Source: Antilocapra americana (Eukaryota > Chordata > Mammalia > Artiodactyla > Antilocapridae). Taken from it: 64,000 nt of DNA. The stretch is from the NCBI GenBank assembly GCA_007570785.1, contig ML664159.1, positions 4,183,487 to 4,247,486 of the forward strand, written 5' to 3'. A model generated the notes under the pieces. The model was given only the letters and a program-made list of their open reading frames with translations, was not told the origin of the DNA and ran no database searches. Of the stretch, positions 46,740-58,252 are shown piece after piece. Position 1 is the stretch's first letter. Every line of letters starts with the position of its first letter. The translations under genes were made by a program, and so were the position numbers.

Positions 46740-47905
46740 TTAAATGTATTTTGCATTTAAGTCATTAACCCAACTTTATTTTGGTTTGTGTTTGCCTGGT
46801 TATATCTTATGTCTCTTTTGGAAACCATTCTGAATCCTTTTTGTCTCATGTGTCTCTTGTAAATCACACATCCCTAGATTTGTTTCATACCAAATCTAAG
46901 AATATTCTCTGGTATTTTTGTTATGATGACCTTTCTTTAGTTTTCCTTTTAGTCATTGATTTCAGAATTACAATGTTCCATTGCTTGCTTGCTTTTTCCT
47001 GAATTTTTTTCTCTTCTTATATTCCTCAGAACTTTTTTCATATGTCTTTGTGTGGTGAATTTCCTAAGTCTTTGTATGCTAAATAATAATTTTATTTATT
47101 GAATATAAATTCTAGGTTCACAGCTTTTTTACTCGCTTTCTCTTGGAAGCTTACATTCCATTGTCTAGCATTAATGTTAAGTAATCTGATGTCAGTGCTG
47201 ATCTTTTATAGAGGAGTGTGCTTTTTCTTTCTGGAAACTTTTAAACTTTTCTATTGATCTGTAATAGTATGGCCTTAATTGTCTTTATATAATACTTTGC
47301 TGTGATTTTTCTTTAATTCTCCTGTTCATTGCTGTATGTAACCTTTCAGTCTAAGATTTGAGTATTTCTATATCTAGGAAATCTGTGTCACTGTTTCTTC
47401 AAATAGTTATTTCCTTTTATTTTCTCTTTGCTTTCCTTCTAGGATTCTTATTATATAAGAATTCTATAAGATGTTCATACTTCTACTCCTGTTCTTAATT
47501 TTATCTCTTGTTTGTTCTTTCATACCTTTCCTATGGCCTTCTAGGAGAGTTCTTTCCCAGTGTTCTAGCTCACTAATTCATTCTTGGTCTGTAGTTATTG
47601 TGCTTTCAGTTCATCTGTTGGGTTGCTTATTTCAAACTATTGTATTTCTAATACTCATTATCTCTTATTGATTATTTTTTGTAACCATTTTTCATATTTA
47701 ATTTCTAAAAATCTTCCCCTATCTTTGAATATGTTATTATACTTATATTTTTGCTCAGTCTGTTTTCTCTGGATGAAGGTACTTTCTTTGTTGTTATTCT
47801 GTTATTTTTAAGAACACCTCAGAGTTCTTAAAAATTTGCCTCGTGGATTTCTCTTTTATTTCCTTGCAACATTCAGCTGCCTTGGCTAGTAATTTTATTT
47901 TTTTA
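46740..47905 (-). mobile_element. Old L1M fragment, antisense
   Basis: T-rich antisense L1 text (for example the TATTTGATTTCAGAATTAC-like, AAGTAATCTGATGTCAGTGC and TCTAGCTCACTAATTCATTC series). It resembles the L1M 5' part at 18960-20340. No coding frame remains. Confidence 0.55.
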
Positions 47906-47907
47906 AT

Positions 47908-48276
47908 TTTCTTTACTTTATTGTGTTGGTTTTGCCATACATTGACATGAATCCGCCATGGGTGTACATATGTTCCCCCTCCAGAACCCCCCTCCCCCCT
48001 CCCTCCCCATTCCCTCCCCCTGGGACATCCCTGTGCACCAGCCCCGAGCATCAACCCTGGGCTGGCGATTGATTTCACATATGATAATTAACATGTTTCA
48101 ATGCCATTCTCCCATATCACCCCACCCTTGCCCTCTTCCACAGAGTCCACGAGACTGTTCTATACATCTGCGTTTCTTTTGCTGTCTTGCATGCAGGGTT
48201 CTCGTTACCATCTTTCTAAATTCCATATATATGCATAAGTATACTGTATTGTTGTTTTTCCTTCTGGCTTACTTCA
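47908..48276 (-). mobile_element. Ruminant L1 3' UTR end, antisense
   Basis: Complement of the G-rich 3' UTR (CCCCCTCC tract at 47978-48020), followed by TCCACAGAGTCCACGAGAC and CTTCTGGCTTACTTCA, matching the reverse of 4160-4480. It contains only 3' UTR, about 370 bases, with no intact ORF2. Confidence 0.9.
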
Positions 48277-48543
48277 TGTTTTTAGGGGTAGAGGTAAAAG
48301 TCTAGGCTCTAGCTTGTGCTTATCCAGGTTAATTGTTCTACTGTGGCCTCAATCAACCACTTTTTCCCCATGGTGTGCTCCTGCTTTTTAAAAAAATAAC
48401 CCAAAACAAAGCAAGGAAAACAACCACTCACTATCCACCACACACATACACAAAAATCCCAATACTGTTCTCCCAAACAGCCACTCACTGTTGCAGTTGC
48501 CTTGGTTCTTTGAGTGTTATGGGACTGGGTAGATCTACCCAGG
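48277..48543. other. Unassigned DNA
   Basis: May be the interrupted continuation of the old L1 at 46740-47905. A-rich CCAAAACAAAGCAAGG and CACCACACACATACAC stretches. Confidence 0.35.
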
Positions 48544-48724
48544 GGGCTTGCCAGGTGGTGCAGTGATAAAGAATCTGCCCATCAATGCAGGAGATACAAG
48601 AGATGTTGGTTCAATTATTGGGTTGGGAACATTTCCTCTAGTAGGAAATGGCAACCCACTCTAGTATTCTTGCCTGAAAAATTCCCTGGACAGAGGAGCT
48701 TGATGTGCTACAGTCCAAAATATG
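48544..48724 (+). mobile_element. Bov-tA SINE
   Basis: Head GGCTTGCCAGGTGGTGCAGT, then AGGAAATGGCAACCCACTC and CTGGACAGAGGAGCTTGATG. The 3' end is diverged or shortened. Confidence 0.85.
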
Positions 48725-48853
48725 GGAATTTTGTGATGTGAATGCATGGAAACAATTCATTACTTCATTTGTGAGAGAAAGGGGTTTCTCCATAGGAGAT
48801 TTTGTTTAGGTTGTACTTTGTTATGGTATTTGCTACCACTTTCCATGTGGTAT

Positions 48854-49579
48854 CAGTTCAGTTCAGTTCAGTCGCTCAGTCATGTCCGACTATTTGCGAC
48901 CCCATGAATCACAGCACACCAGACCTTCCTGTCCATCACCAACTCCCTTAATCTACCCAAGCCTGGTTTGGAGAATTTTGAGCATTACTTCACTAGCGTG
49001 TGAGATGAGTGCAGTTTGAGCATTCTTTAGCACTGCACTTCTTTTGGATTGGAATGAAAACTGACCTTTTCCAGTCCTGTGGCCACTGCTGAATTTTCCA
49101 AATTTGCTGGCATATTGAGTGCAGCACTTTCACAACCATCATCTTTTAAGATTTGAAATAGCTCAACTGGAATTCCATCACCTCCACTAGCTTTGTTGGT
49201 AGTGATGCTTTCTAAGGCCCACTTGACTTCACATTCCAGGATGTCTGGCTCTAGGTGAGTGATCACACCGTCATGATTATCTGGGTTGTGAAGATCTTTT
49301 TTGTACAGTTCTTCTGTGTATCCTTGCCACCTCTTCTTAATATCTTCTGCTTCTGTTAGGTCCAAACCATTTCTTTCATTTACTGAGCCCATCTTTGCAT
49401 GAAAAATTCCCTTGGTATCTCTAATTTTCTTGAAGAGATCTGTAGTCTTTCCCATTCTGTTGTTTTCCTCTATTTCTTTGCATTGATAGCTGAGGAAGGC
49501 TTTCTTATCTCTCCTTGCTATTCTTTGGAACTCTGCATTCAGATGGGAGTATCTTTCCTTTTCACCTTTGCTTTTCGCT
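48854..49579 (-). mobile_element. BovB LINE with internal deletion, antisense, flanked by target duplication
   Basis: The 3' end (CAGTTCAGTTCAGTCGCTCA) covers 48854-48947. After an 11-base unmatched stretch (48948-48958) the text jumps to ORF2 RT-upstream sequence (48959-49579). Compared with the copy at 24450-26615 about 1.1 kb (24543-25670) is missing. The minus frame 49455-49027 encodes KKRWQGYTEELYKKDLHNPD and TTNKASGGDGIPVELFQILKDD, the start of the RT domain. A 10-base duplication, CATGTGGTAT, lies at 48844-48853 and 49580-49589, so the deleted copy behaves as one insertion. Confidence 0.93.
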
Positions 49580-49599
49580 CATGTGGTATAGCTTTGACA

Positions 49600-49960
49600 A
49601 ATAACAGAGCTAATTAAACTGGAGTAGAGTAGTATACCATGGATTTTAAGAAGAGAATTGGCATGATCAAGCTTAATTTTACAAAGATCTTGCTCTCTTA
49701 TGGAGAATGAATTGACATAGGGCAAGGCAGGGATCATTGAGACCCATTAAGAAGCTTTGCAATAATCTGAGAGAGAAAAGGCAATGGCCTAAAATAAGAC
49801 ATAGTTGTAAAGATAGAAAGAAGTGGTTAACATTAAATGATAATTAAGGATGTTGGATAGCCAAGACCTTGTGATTCATTATATTTGTTTATTTTGGGTA
49901 GTGAAGGAAAGGGACATGTGTCAAGGAAGATGCTTAATTTTCCTTCAGGCGTGCCATTCA
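49600..49960 (-). mobile_element. L2-type LINE fragment, antisense
   Basis: TTGGCATGATCAAGCTTAA, AAAGATCTTGCTCTCTTAT and TTTGCAATAATCTGAGAGAG match the upstream antisense L2 series also seen at 35611-36580. Old. Confidence 0.5.
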
Positions 49961-52495
49961 AAATGCGTATTTTCTAAAATCATTTAATTTAAGGAATTCC
50001 TTGGAAATATAATGAAGCAATAGCTAGCCAATCTTTCTTTCTGTTTTTAAGAATAGTTTCTTATCCTTGATTCTAAAATACAGATAACTCAGAAAACAGA
50101 GATTTTTTCCTAAGTTTGTGATAAAGTCAGTTGACAGCAAAACCTACCCTTAAATGAAGTGTCTTTGTTTATCCTACTTTGTGTGGACATTCATATTTTT
50201 CTTTCAGAATCTTTAATATGTATGATGATGAGATGCTGCTTCAAATATTGCTGTTAGTGTTTTGTGACATACAACGTATATACCTTATTACTTTTCTTTA
50301 CACCCCAAATATTTTTTGTTTGTTTTTCTTATTTTGTTTTTAAACTTTAGTGCTCAATTTATTAAATTCATATTCGACAAAACACTGAAAAAAACTTGGA
50401 TATATAAACAATGCCAAATTTGATTAAATTGGCTTAAACATAAATACCAGTTAAAAATTTAGTATAGCTGATCCTTTTGAACAATTCAAGTAGTAGATAA
50501 AACATACATAAATCCAACGAGTGTAAAGCATATCCTTATACCAAAGCAGAGTACCAAAAAAGTCCAAAATATTCTGATGAAACATGTCTAGCCTCAGTGG
50601 TTTCAGATAATTATGGACTTCTACTTTGAGCATTTTTGTTCCCTTATACTGCATTATTTTCCAATAAGAACCATGGTGTGACAATATATCCATGGGGAAA
50701 AATGAAGTAGATGTGAATTATATAGTATATATATACTTCACTCTAACGTAGATGGCTGAGTTCAAGAACAAAGCAATGTGTATAGTATGCTTCCGTTTGC
50801 GTTGAAAAGAAAGAGGAGAAGCACACAGACACACACAGAAGTATGCACACACGTTTGTCTTTGGAAGGACAAATAAATAGCTAAGATCAGTGACTGAAAA
50901 CTAGGGGTGAGTGATAGGAAGATTTAATTTTGTTGTAGTATGTATACACACACACACAGATTGCACTGTGAAATATTTTACTGTGTGTATTTTTATTTTT
51001 GTTTAAATTTTAAATTACACAAATGGTTATATGAAAACATCCTTGTGAACACTTAAAAATTCATCAGACTTCCAGCTCTAATAAATATATTAATCTTGTA
51101 ATAATAAAAGTAAAAATAATTATGTAGTTACTGGCCTGCTGTGACACACCTTGTTGCAATCTGTTTCTGTCATTTGTCATTAGAACTGCATCTAGAAAAT
51201 GAGTTTCAGAAATCCTTAAATTACTAAATGTTGATTATATAGCATTGTCAGAAGCAGAAAAGAGAATGGCTAAAGAGGAGTACTAATCAGTAGACAGTAG
51301 AGTTTATTCCCAAGATGCCAGACTGGGCAGGAGAGGAAACATTGGAAGCCACTAGTATAGTTTTTAAGCAGTTGATCCAAAGGGAAAATATAGGGAAATT
51401 TGAAAAAAGATAATATAACAAGCCAAAGGAAATAGATATAAATATTTTTGTAAAAAAAAAAAAAAAATTGGAGACAAAATAAAGAGAAAAGAAATAACAC
51501 TGGGACCCCTTCAGAGAAAAATAGGTGTGGGGAAAAGATTAAACATCATGAATGCAGTACTGTTGTCAGATGTTCCATAATTATTTTCTGCATTGTGGTA
51601 GAAGTATAATTTTGTGTTAAAGCAAATAAGATGTGGTGTTAATAATGGAACTGAAATAATGCTTGATCAGATTGAGAATAGGGAAAGTCTATTTCTCACT
51701 AATAAGTTAGCATTAACCAAAATCAGAGAAAACATCCAACTATTGCCATATTCCACCAAATGTGTATTTAAATTATCTTTGCTACTTGTACAGTTATTTA
51801 TATTTTGTCTCATCAGCCTCTTTTTTCTTAAAGTGAAGAGCAAGAAATTAAATACTTAAAATATATATTGTAATATTTAATGTTTGTGTTTTCATTGTTG
51901 ATTCTTTTTTCAATATTATAATTTTAGGCTCTGATTTATAGTTGGCACTAAGTTAATAAAATTAATGGCAGGAAAAAATTTAAGATTTAGTTTCTTAGCT
52001 ATGCACTGATAAATATTCTTTTTGTGCATATTCTTTGTATAAAAATGCACCTATTGATGGATGGGCATTTGATAGAGCAAATATAGTAAAATGTCAATTG
52101 TAGACTTTAGATGGTAGATAAAATCTGTATGTTTGAACATTTTCGTAATAAGTGTTTAAAAAAAACTCTAATGAAAAACCTAATGTAAAATAAAGATAGT
52201 GTACAAATAGTAAAACGATAATGTGTTTGATTTTTTGTTGTTGTTCTCCACTGACTGAACAATCTGAAACATTTTACTAGATGAATATAAATTTTAGTGT
52301 TAATACTACTATAAGATATAAATAAACTATCTGTTCCTAAGGAAATTGTTTTGTCCTTAAAAACAGGGTTATTATGAGTATTGGGAAAGATATTTGAAAA
52401 AATTATAGGGGGTTGTAAAATATTTTTGAGATAAACATAAATTACAGCAAATGAGGGTTTAACAACTATTTTAAACTTTTATTCTTCTATTTTAG
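49961..52495. other. Unassigned AT-rich DNA
   Basis: No family recognised. An A-run lies at 51452-51467 and short CA tracts near 50825 and 50945. Confidence 0.4.
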
Positions 52496-52532
52496 GGAAT
52501 CTGGAAACATCAAAGCTGGATTAGAACATCTG
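52496..52532 (+). other. Candidate 37-base exon
   Basis: The segment is preceded by a pyrimidine-rich acceptor (TTATTCTTCTATTTTAG) and followed by a strong donor (CTG|GTAAGT). Read in the frame starting at base 2 it gives ESGNIKAGLEHL, which contains no stop and looks coding-like; a second frame is also open, so frame choice is uncertain. No other exon was seen in the window, so a host gene would have introns of more than 11 kb on each side. I do not recognise the protein. It could be chance: splice-like matches are common in AT-rich DNA. Confidence 0.3.
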
Positions 52533-53139
52533 GTAAGTTCTAATTTTCTCTTGAACATTTGCATCATCTTTGATATCTGCATTCTAAATGAACACTTTTG
52601 AATGAGCTTTGAATACCTTGTATTGAGAAAGTCAACCATTTCCCAAAGGGTCAGCTTACTGTTATTATGTGAAGGCACTTACATTTTCATTTATCTTATC
52701 ATTTCAAGGGAATTAAAATTTTTTTAAATTACTTTTTTTTTTTTGATGTAGAGATGAAATAAAATGGATGACAATCCTTGGATTGATGATTGCTTTAATT
52801 ATAAACAAAAATGTTTGGTGTAGAATTTTTGGCATATCTTGATCTGACAAAAACAAGCTTGTGTTTTAAGAAAAAAACAATCAAATATTGCATGCATAAA
52901 TGTGGTATGTTTTAGCAATTTAACGGCTTTGAAAGAAGTGCACAGCTTTGTTTTTTCCTGATGTCTTTGCTTTATGAATAATACATTGGTTTAAACTACA
53001 TTCAGTTTTAGAATATAAAATAATTGAGATGCAAAATTTTCAGTTTAAGTAAACATTTTTAAAGCACAAGTGAAATTCCTACTGACTTAACATTAAAATC
53101 TGTCTGTTGATCAAAAAGTTGGGAAACTGCTGTATTATA
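52533..53139. other. Unassigned AT-rich DNA
   Basis: Nothing recognised. Confidence 0.4.
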
Positions 53140-53500
53140 CCAGGTCCAAAATTCATTGAGCTCACCACATTGAGTGTTCATTACAACATTAAGTAGTTCA
53201 TTTAAACAGAGCATTATAAAGTCATGCTCTGGACTCTGGTCAGATCCAAATGTTGAATAATTAATGATAGAGATTCTTTTGTAAATACAATCTAAGTACT
53301 TTTTTAATGCAAGACTTCATTCGTGTATCATATTGTAGCTTTGTTAACTATTAATGTGCTTCTGTTCTGCTCACACAAGAGCAAATAGGAGCAGCTCCAT
53401 TTTTATTTATAGCAGTTTTAGAGTTGAAAGGATTTTTGATTTTTCTTTCAATAGCTAAAGGAGACTGAGGAAATCTAGACTTTTCAAAGTGATTAAATCA
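53140..53500. promoter_or_regulatory. Weak candidate regulatory segment
   Basis: Repeat-free and motif-rich. GTTAACTATTAAT at 53343-53355 is close to an HNF1 consensus, and CCATTTTTATTTATAG at 53398-53413 is MEF2/FOX-like. AT-rich motifs are common by chance, so this is weak. Confidence 0.25.
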
Positions 53501-55475
53501 TGCAAAAACGACAGAATAATTATTAAAAGCAAAACACAATAACCAAGTTGGAAAAATTGAACTATGTATATTTTTCCAGATTAGAAGTAAATAAATAACA
53601 CTGTTATTCTCATTATTAAAAATTATTTCTTGAATATTCATTTCTCACTTAATAGCACAGCATATATTTAGGAGATACATATGGACATCACAATGAAAAT
53701 ATTAATCTAAAACATCTAATGCCAGTATTAGTTGGCAGCTTATAACAAGGAAGAAGCTTATAACAAACAAGCTGTTATAATAGCTAACATAGTGCCAGTC
53801 TCTTGTAAACTATAATTTAATAAAAAGACTTACTATTTATTTGATTCATATTCATCAGTGAACAAGTTAGATTCTTCCTTTACATTTTATATTTTTTCAT
53901 ACTTGCTAGTATGAATTCATTTTCAGTGACAGTTTCTTGCATTTATATTCGACTTGCAGTCTTGTGCAGCAGTGGTTTCTAACTGCCCCGGGCTGTCAGG
54001 TTGTCTCCCCATAGCAAATAGCACTCCAGACTTCGACTGCCCACTTTAGCCAGAACAGTGCTCATTTTTAGTTATTTTGTATCCTTTTAAACTTTTAAAA
54101 TAAGATTTCATCTGAACGGAGTTCTTAAACTGTAGGTGTTTTAAAACCTTTGATGTAGTATAGCCACTTGTATTAATTATAATCAGGAATAATGGTTTGA
54201 TAAATTATTTCCCATTCTTGACTCTAAGTTATATTTAATTTTTATCTGAGCCATATACATCAAATGTATTTCAAAGATAATGCATTTTAGGGATCAAGAG
54301 AGCCAGGATTAATATAACAGGTAGTGGAAATAGATGATTTTACCTCAGTTATTCAAACTCTGTAGCTTAACATTATAAAATTGACCCACTGACTGTGAAC
54401 TATTAACAACATTATGAATACATAGCATAATATCACATGTATACACATATGTATTGCTTTGTACACTAATAGTATTTGGTAAAGTTAATGATATTCTTTA
54501 TAACTGTCTAAAAGGAAGTAAATGTAAGAATTCATTGGTTAAGCACTTGAGAAACCTGTCAATCTAGCAACTCTGGGCTCCTTAGGTTTGTAATCTCTCC
54601 ACTTCCCAGCTGAACAGTACTTATAGCCCTTGCCTTCTAGCCCTTGTACTCTTTCTTTGAATTGACTGTATGCCAAATATAGTTAGAAGTACAGATTCTA
54701 ATAGATTGATTAAAAATATATATATATATAGTGTAAAAATAAAATGAGAAGAGTATCCCACACATTAGTTTCTTCTATTTATGTAGCCTTCTTCAGCCTT
54801 TTTCTTTCCAAATTTACTTGGATTGTCATAGAAAATTAGCATTGTCCTAAGAGAGGGTAAAATCCAGTATAAATTTAAATTTAGTTAAGAAAAACGACAT
54901 ATGATGTATGTTATATTTACTACAAGGACACATACATGGTTGCACTGTCTATACCCTGTTTATGGGCTCTTCTTGATATATATATACTATCTGTAACCCT
55001 GGAAGGAAGAAGGCAGGTGTGGAGGTATGGAGAGAAGAGGAAGATGGATGGACTTTGTTTCCCTCACACCTCTTCAGGGATTGATTCATTTATTTGTCAC
55101 AATCTCTCAAGCCCTGAGTCAGTCTTTATTTCATTATTACTTTCTATCTGTGTTGCCACCTTTTCCTGTGAACTGTCCAGCGTGTCATTCTTAGCTTAAA
55201 TTTCTTTTAGTACGCTCCCCAATACCATTTTATTTATCTTCTCACAAACTTGTCTACCACCCAAAAAGACTATATCTGTTTAAAATTCTACACACAGCCT
55301 TTGAAGATTGGTGCCCTATGATCCATTGATAATTCTTGCCTGATGATTGAGAAAATGAGATTTTTCCAGCTTTACTAAAAACAAACAAACAAACAAACAA
55401 AAAACCCTCCCCTGTTATATTGGAAGCCTGCATTCTACTATCAGGTCCCAGGTTTCATATTTCTAGGAAGGTATA
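53501..55475. other. Unassigned AT-rich DNA
   Basis: No clear repeats. A short AT tract lies at 54714-54730 and an (AAAC)n tract at about 55379-55402. The 87-codon frame at 54936-55199 has no recognised domain. Confidence 0.4.
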
Positions 55476-55675
55476 TGATCCGTTGGCTCAGTGGTAAGTA
55501 AAGAATCTGCCAGCCAATGCAGGAAATGTGCGTTCAATCCCTGGGTCAGGAAGATCACCTGGAATAGGAATTGGCAACTCATTCCCACAGTATTCTTGCC
55601 TAGGAAATCCCATGTACAGAGGAGCCTGATGGGTTACAGTCTAGAGGGTCTCTAAGAGTCAGACATGACTGAGCA
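55476..55675 (+). mobile_element. Bov-tA SINE, diverged
   Basis: Head GATCCGTTGGCTCAGTGGTA, B-box-like GTTCAATCCCTGG, body CAGTATTCTTGCCTAGGAAAT and end CAGACATGACTGAGCACG. An older, mutated copy. Confidence 0.88.
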
Positions 55676-56415
55676 CGGATGTGCATTCTACTCTAAAGAA
55701 AAGCCCATCCTTCTTATTTTACTTTTCTTTTTACTGTGAGCAAAGACTCATGAACAGATTATTATCAGTTACTTTTCTTATTTGTCAGTCAGATTGTGCC
55801 AGATTTGTCCAGAGAGTCCCCTTTCAGGATGATTTCTGGGTCCTTTCGACATACTCTTATTTTTTTTTCCTAAGCACGTCCTCATTTTCTGATAAACATG
55901 TTTCAGGGTCACCTTATACCTTCCCTGTCCCACTCCCAGAATCCGCCATTTCTTCAGATTACTGTATCTCATTTTAAAGGAGAATGGTATTTAGGAGTCA
56001 GGGTCTGGACATGTGATGTGCTCATTTTCTCTTGAATTTTATTACTTCTAGGAACTTTTATTCCTAGATTAGAAAGATAAATAGAGGGAGGGAGGTTAGT
56101 ACATAGATATATATTTTTAAGAACATATGAGTCATACTGATGCCTCCAGTTTCTGTCCAAACCACAGAGTTCTTCCTTGTTCTCCCCCATTTCATATTTG
56201 TATTTATGTAAAGTGAGAATCCAGACTCCTATAGCACTAATATGTTTACCCATTTGCTCAATCATATAATACACATAAAATAGTTTCAAAATCACTAAAA
56301 CTGTATCTTTTGAAAACAGACTTAATTAAAAGACTTCAAGATTTATTTGCAGTTTTTTCCCCTTGATTGTAGTTTAATCATTTGAAATATAGTCACATTC
56401 ATTTGTTCCCGTTAT
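55676..56415. other. Unassigned DNA
   Basis: No recognised repeats; short frames (55681-55977, 56295-55969) on opposite strands are chance-like. Confidence 0.4.
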
Positions 56416-56617
56416 GGGCTTCCCTTGTGGCACAGCTGATAAAGAATCTACCTGCCTTGTGGAAGACCTGGGTTCAATCCCTGGGTTGGGAAGATCCCCT
56501 GGAGAAGGAAAAGGCTACCCACTCCAGTATTCTGGCCTGGAGAATTCCATGGACTGTATAGTCCATGTGGTTGCAAAGAGTCGGACATGACTGAGCAACT
56601 TTCACTTCACTTCACAT
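56416..56617 (+). mobile_element. Bov-tA SINE
   Basis: Head GGCTTCCCTTGTGGCACAGC, end GACTGAGCAACTTTCACTTC. TTTGTTCCCGTT at 56402-56413 and TTTGTTCCCATT at 56633-56644 form a duplication with one mismatch. Confidence 0.92.
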
Positions 56618-56835
56618 TTAATTTTAGGTGCCTTTGTTCCCATTCTTGTTGATTTAATTATGCTTGAATATCCTAAGGTTAACATGTTTTCAGAAGCCAA
56701 AATATTATATACTGTGGTATTCTCAGAGAGGTGTTACTCCCTTCCTTTCTAGCTATTCTCTATTTCTTATAGATAGCAAATTTTATTAATTTCTTGTTTG
56801 TACTTCCTGTGCTTTTTGTAAGATGAAGAATATAT

Positions 56836-57045
56836 CCTGGTGACTGAGAAGGTAAAGAATAAGCCTGCAATGTGGGAGACCTCGGTTTGATCCCCAGGTC
56901 AGGAAGATCCCCTGGAGAAAGGATGGCTCCCCACTCAAGTATTCTTGCCTAGAAAATCCCATTGACAGAGGAGCTTGGTGGGCTCCTGTCCATGGGGTTG
57001 CCAAAGAGTCAGCCACTACTTGGCTCCTAAACAGCAACAGCGACT
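56836..57045 (+). mobile_element. Bov-tA SINE, diverged
   Basis: TGACTGAGAAGGTAAAGAAT, TTTGATCCCCAGGTCAGGAA, ATTCTTGCCTAGAAAATCCC and a CAACAGCGACTG end. Older copy with weak head. Confidence 0.85.
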
Positions 57046-57367
57046 GTATGCTTATATGTATGTATTCCCATTTCCTCTTTCTTATAAAAAGCATATTGTA
57101 TATATTTTTACTGTAATTTGCTCTTTTCACTCATTAGTATATCCTGGAAATTACTCCATAATTACTTACGTATCATTATATTTACTATGTTTCTTTCTCT
57201 GTTTAGCTGTGGCTCATATGTACAATATTCCCCAAGATCTTGCACATTCCAAGCTATTTTTCTGGAGTCTTGCCACTTGAATGACAACTTGGACTGGGCA
57301 TAAAAGCCTTGGCTCATAGTTTTCTTTGACTTTCTTGAAATATTATTCTGCTTTTGATATCTCTGGT

Positions 57368-57583
57368 TCAGTTCAGTTCAATTCAGTTGCTCAGCCGTAT
57401 CTGACTCTTTGCGACCCCATAGGCTACAGCATGCCAGGCCTCCCTGTCCATTACCAATTCCCGGAGTTTACTCAAACTCACTTCACTTCATGTCTGTTGA
57501 GTCGGTGATGCCATCCAACCACCTCATCCTCTGTCGTCCCCTTTTCCTCCCACCTTCAATCTTTCCCAGATTCAGATATTCCA
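57368..57583 (-). mobile_element. Short BovB 3' end, antisense, with target duplication
   Basis: TCAGTTCAGTTCAATTCAGTT tail then the 3' end of BovB, truncated at 57583. A perfect 12-base duplication, GATATCTCTGGT, lies at 57356-57367 and 57584-57595. Confidence 0.93.
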
Positions 57584-57595
57584 GATATCTCTGGT

Positions 57596-57918
57596 ACCAG
57601 CCTTATATTTTTACCTTTATAGATTTTTTTTATTATATTTTTGTTTTTAATTCTGTCAATTGTTTTCCTGGTTTTACTCAGTATTTCTTATTAAGTTTTC
57701 ATTCAAATTTATTCTTTTTTTGTGTACCTTATAATGTATCCTTCATATCTGAAATATTTCTCCCTTACATTTATATTTTTATTCTTTGAATATCTGATTC
57801 TAGGTTTTCTATTATTTGTCTAAATGAGTCTTGTGCTTTGTAATTAGTTTTAAGGGAAGAATTTTCATCTATTGTAATGTTTTAATCTGGTTACTCTGGG
57901 GAGGTGATTTTGATTTTT
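57596..57918 (-). mobile_element. Possible old L1 fragment, antisense
   Basis: T-rich text such as GGTTTTACTCAGTATTTCTT and TTGAATATCTGATTCTAGG resembles antisense L1. Weak identification. Confidence 0.35.
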
Positions 57919-57966
57919 TTTTCCCTTCCTTTCCCTCCCTTCCTCTCTCTCTCCCTTCTTTCCCTC
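57919..57966. repeat. Polypyrimidine (CT-rich) tract
   Basis: Almost only C and T over about 48 bases. Complementary purine tracts of this type can form triplex structures; that is inference. Confidence 0.85.
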
Positions 57967-58030
57967 TAAAATTCCTAGATGTTTTGTAGACAGGGCTCCT
58001 GGTTTAAGGGTGCCCTCTTCTGCAATATAT

Positions 58031-58244
58031 ACTGTGCTTAGTCCCTCAGTCATGTCCGGCTCTTTGCGACCCCATGGACTATAGCCCACCAGGCTCCTCT
58101 GTCCGTGGAATTCTCCAGGCAGGAATAGTAGAGTGGGTTGCCATACCCTCCCCCAGGGGATCTTGCCAACACAGGGATCGAACCCAGGTCTCCTGCATTG
58201 TAGGTGTACTCTTTACTGTCTGAGCCACCAGGGAAGACCTTCCA
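58031..58244 (-). mobile_element. Bov-tA SINE, antisense
   Basis: CTGTGCTTAGTCCCTCAGTC, CCCCATGGACTATAGCCCAC, and reverse head ending CACCAGGGAAGACC. CAATATAT occurs at 58023-58030 and 58245-58252. Confidence 0.93.
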
Positions 58245-58252
58245 CAATATAT

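Noticed and set aside
55379..55402. Short AAAC repeats as a possible CRISPR-like array
   Set aside because: Simple tetranucleotide repeat without spacers; the DNA is vertebrate.
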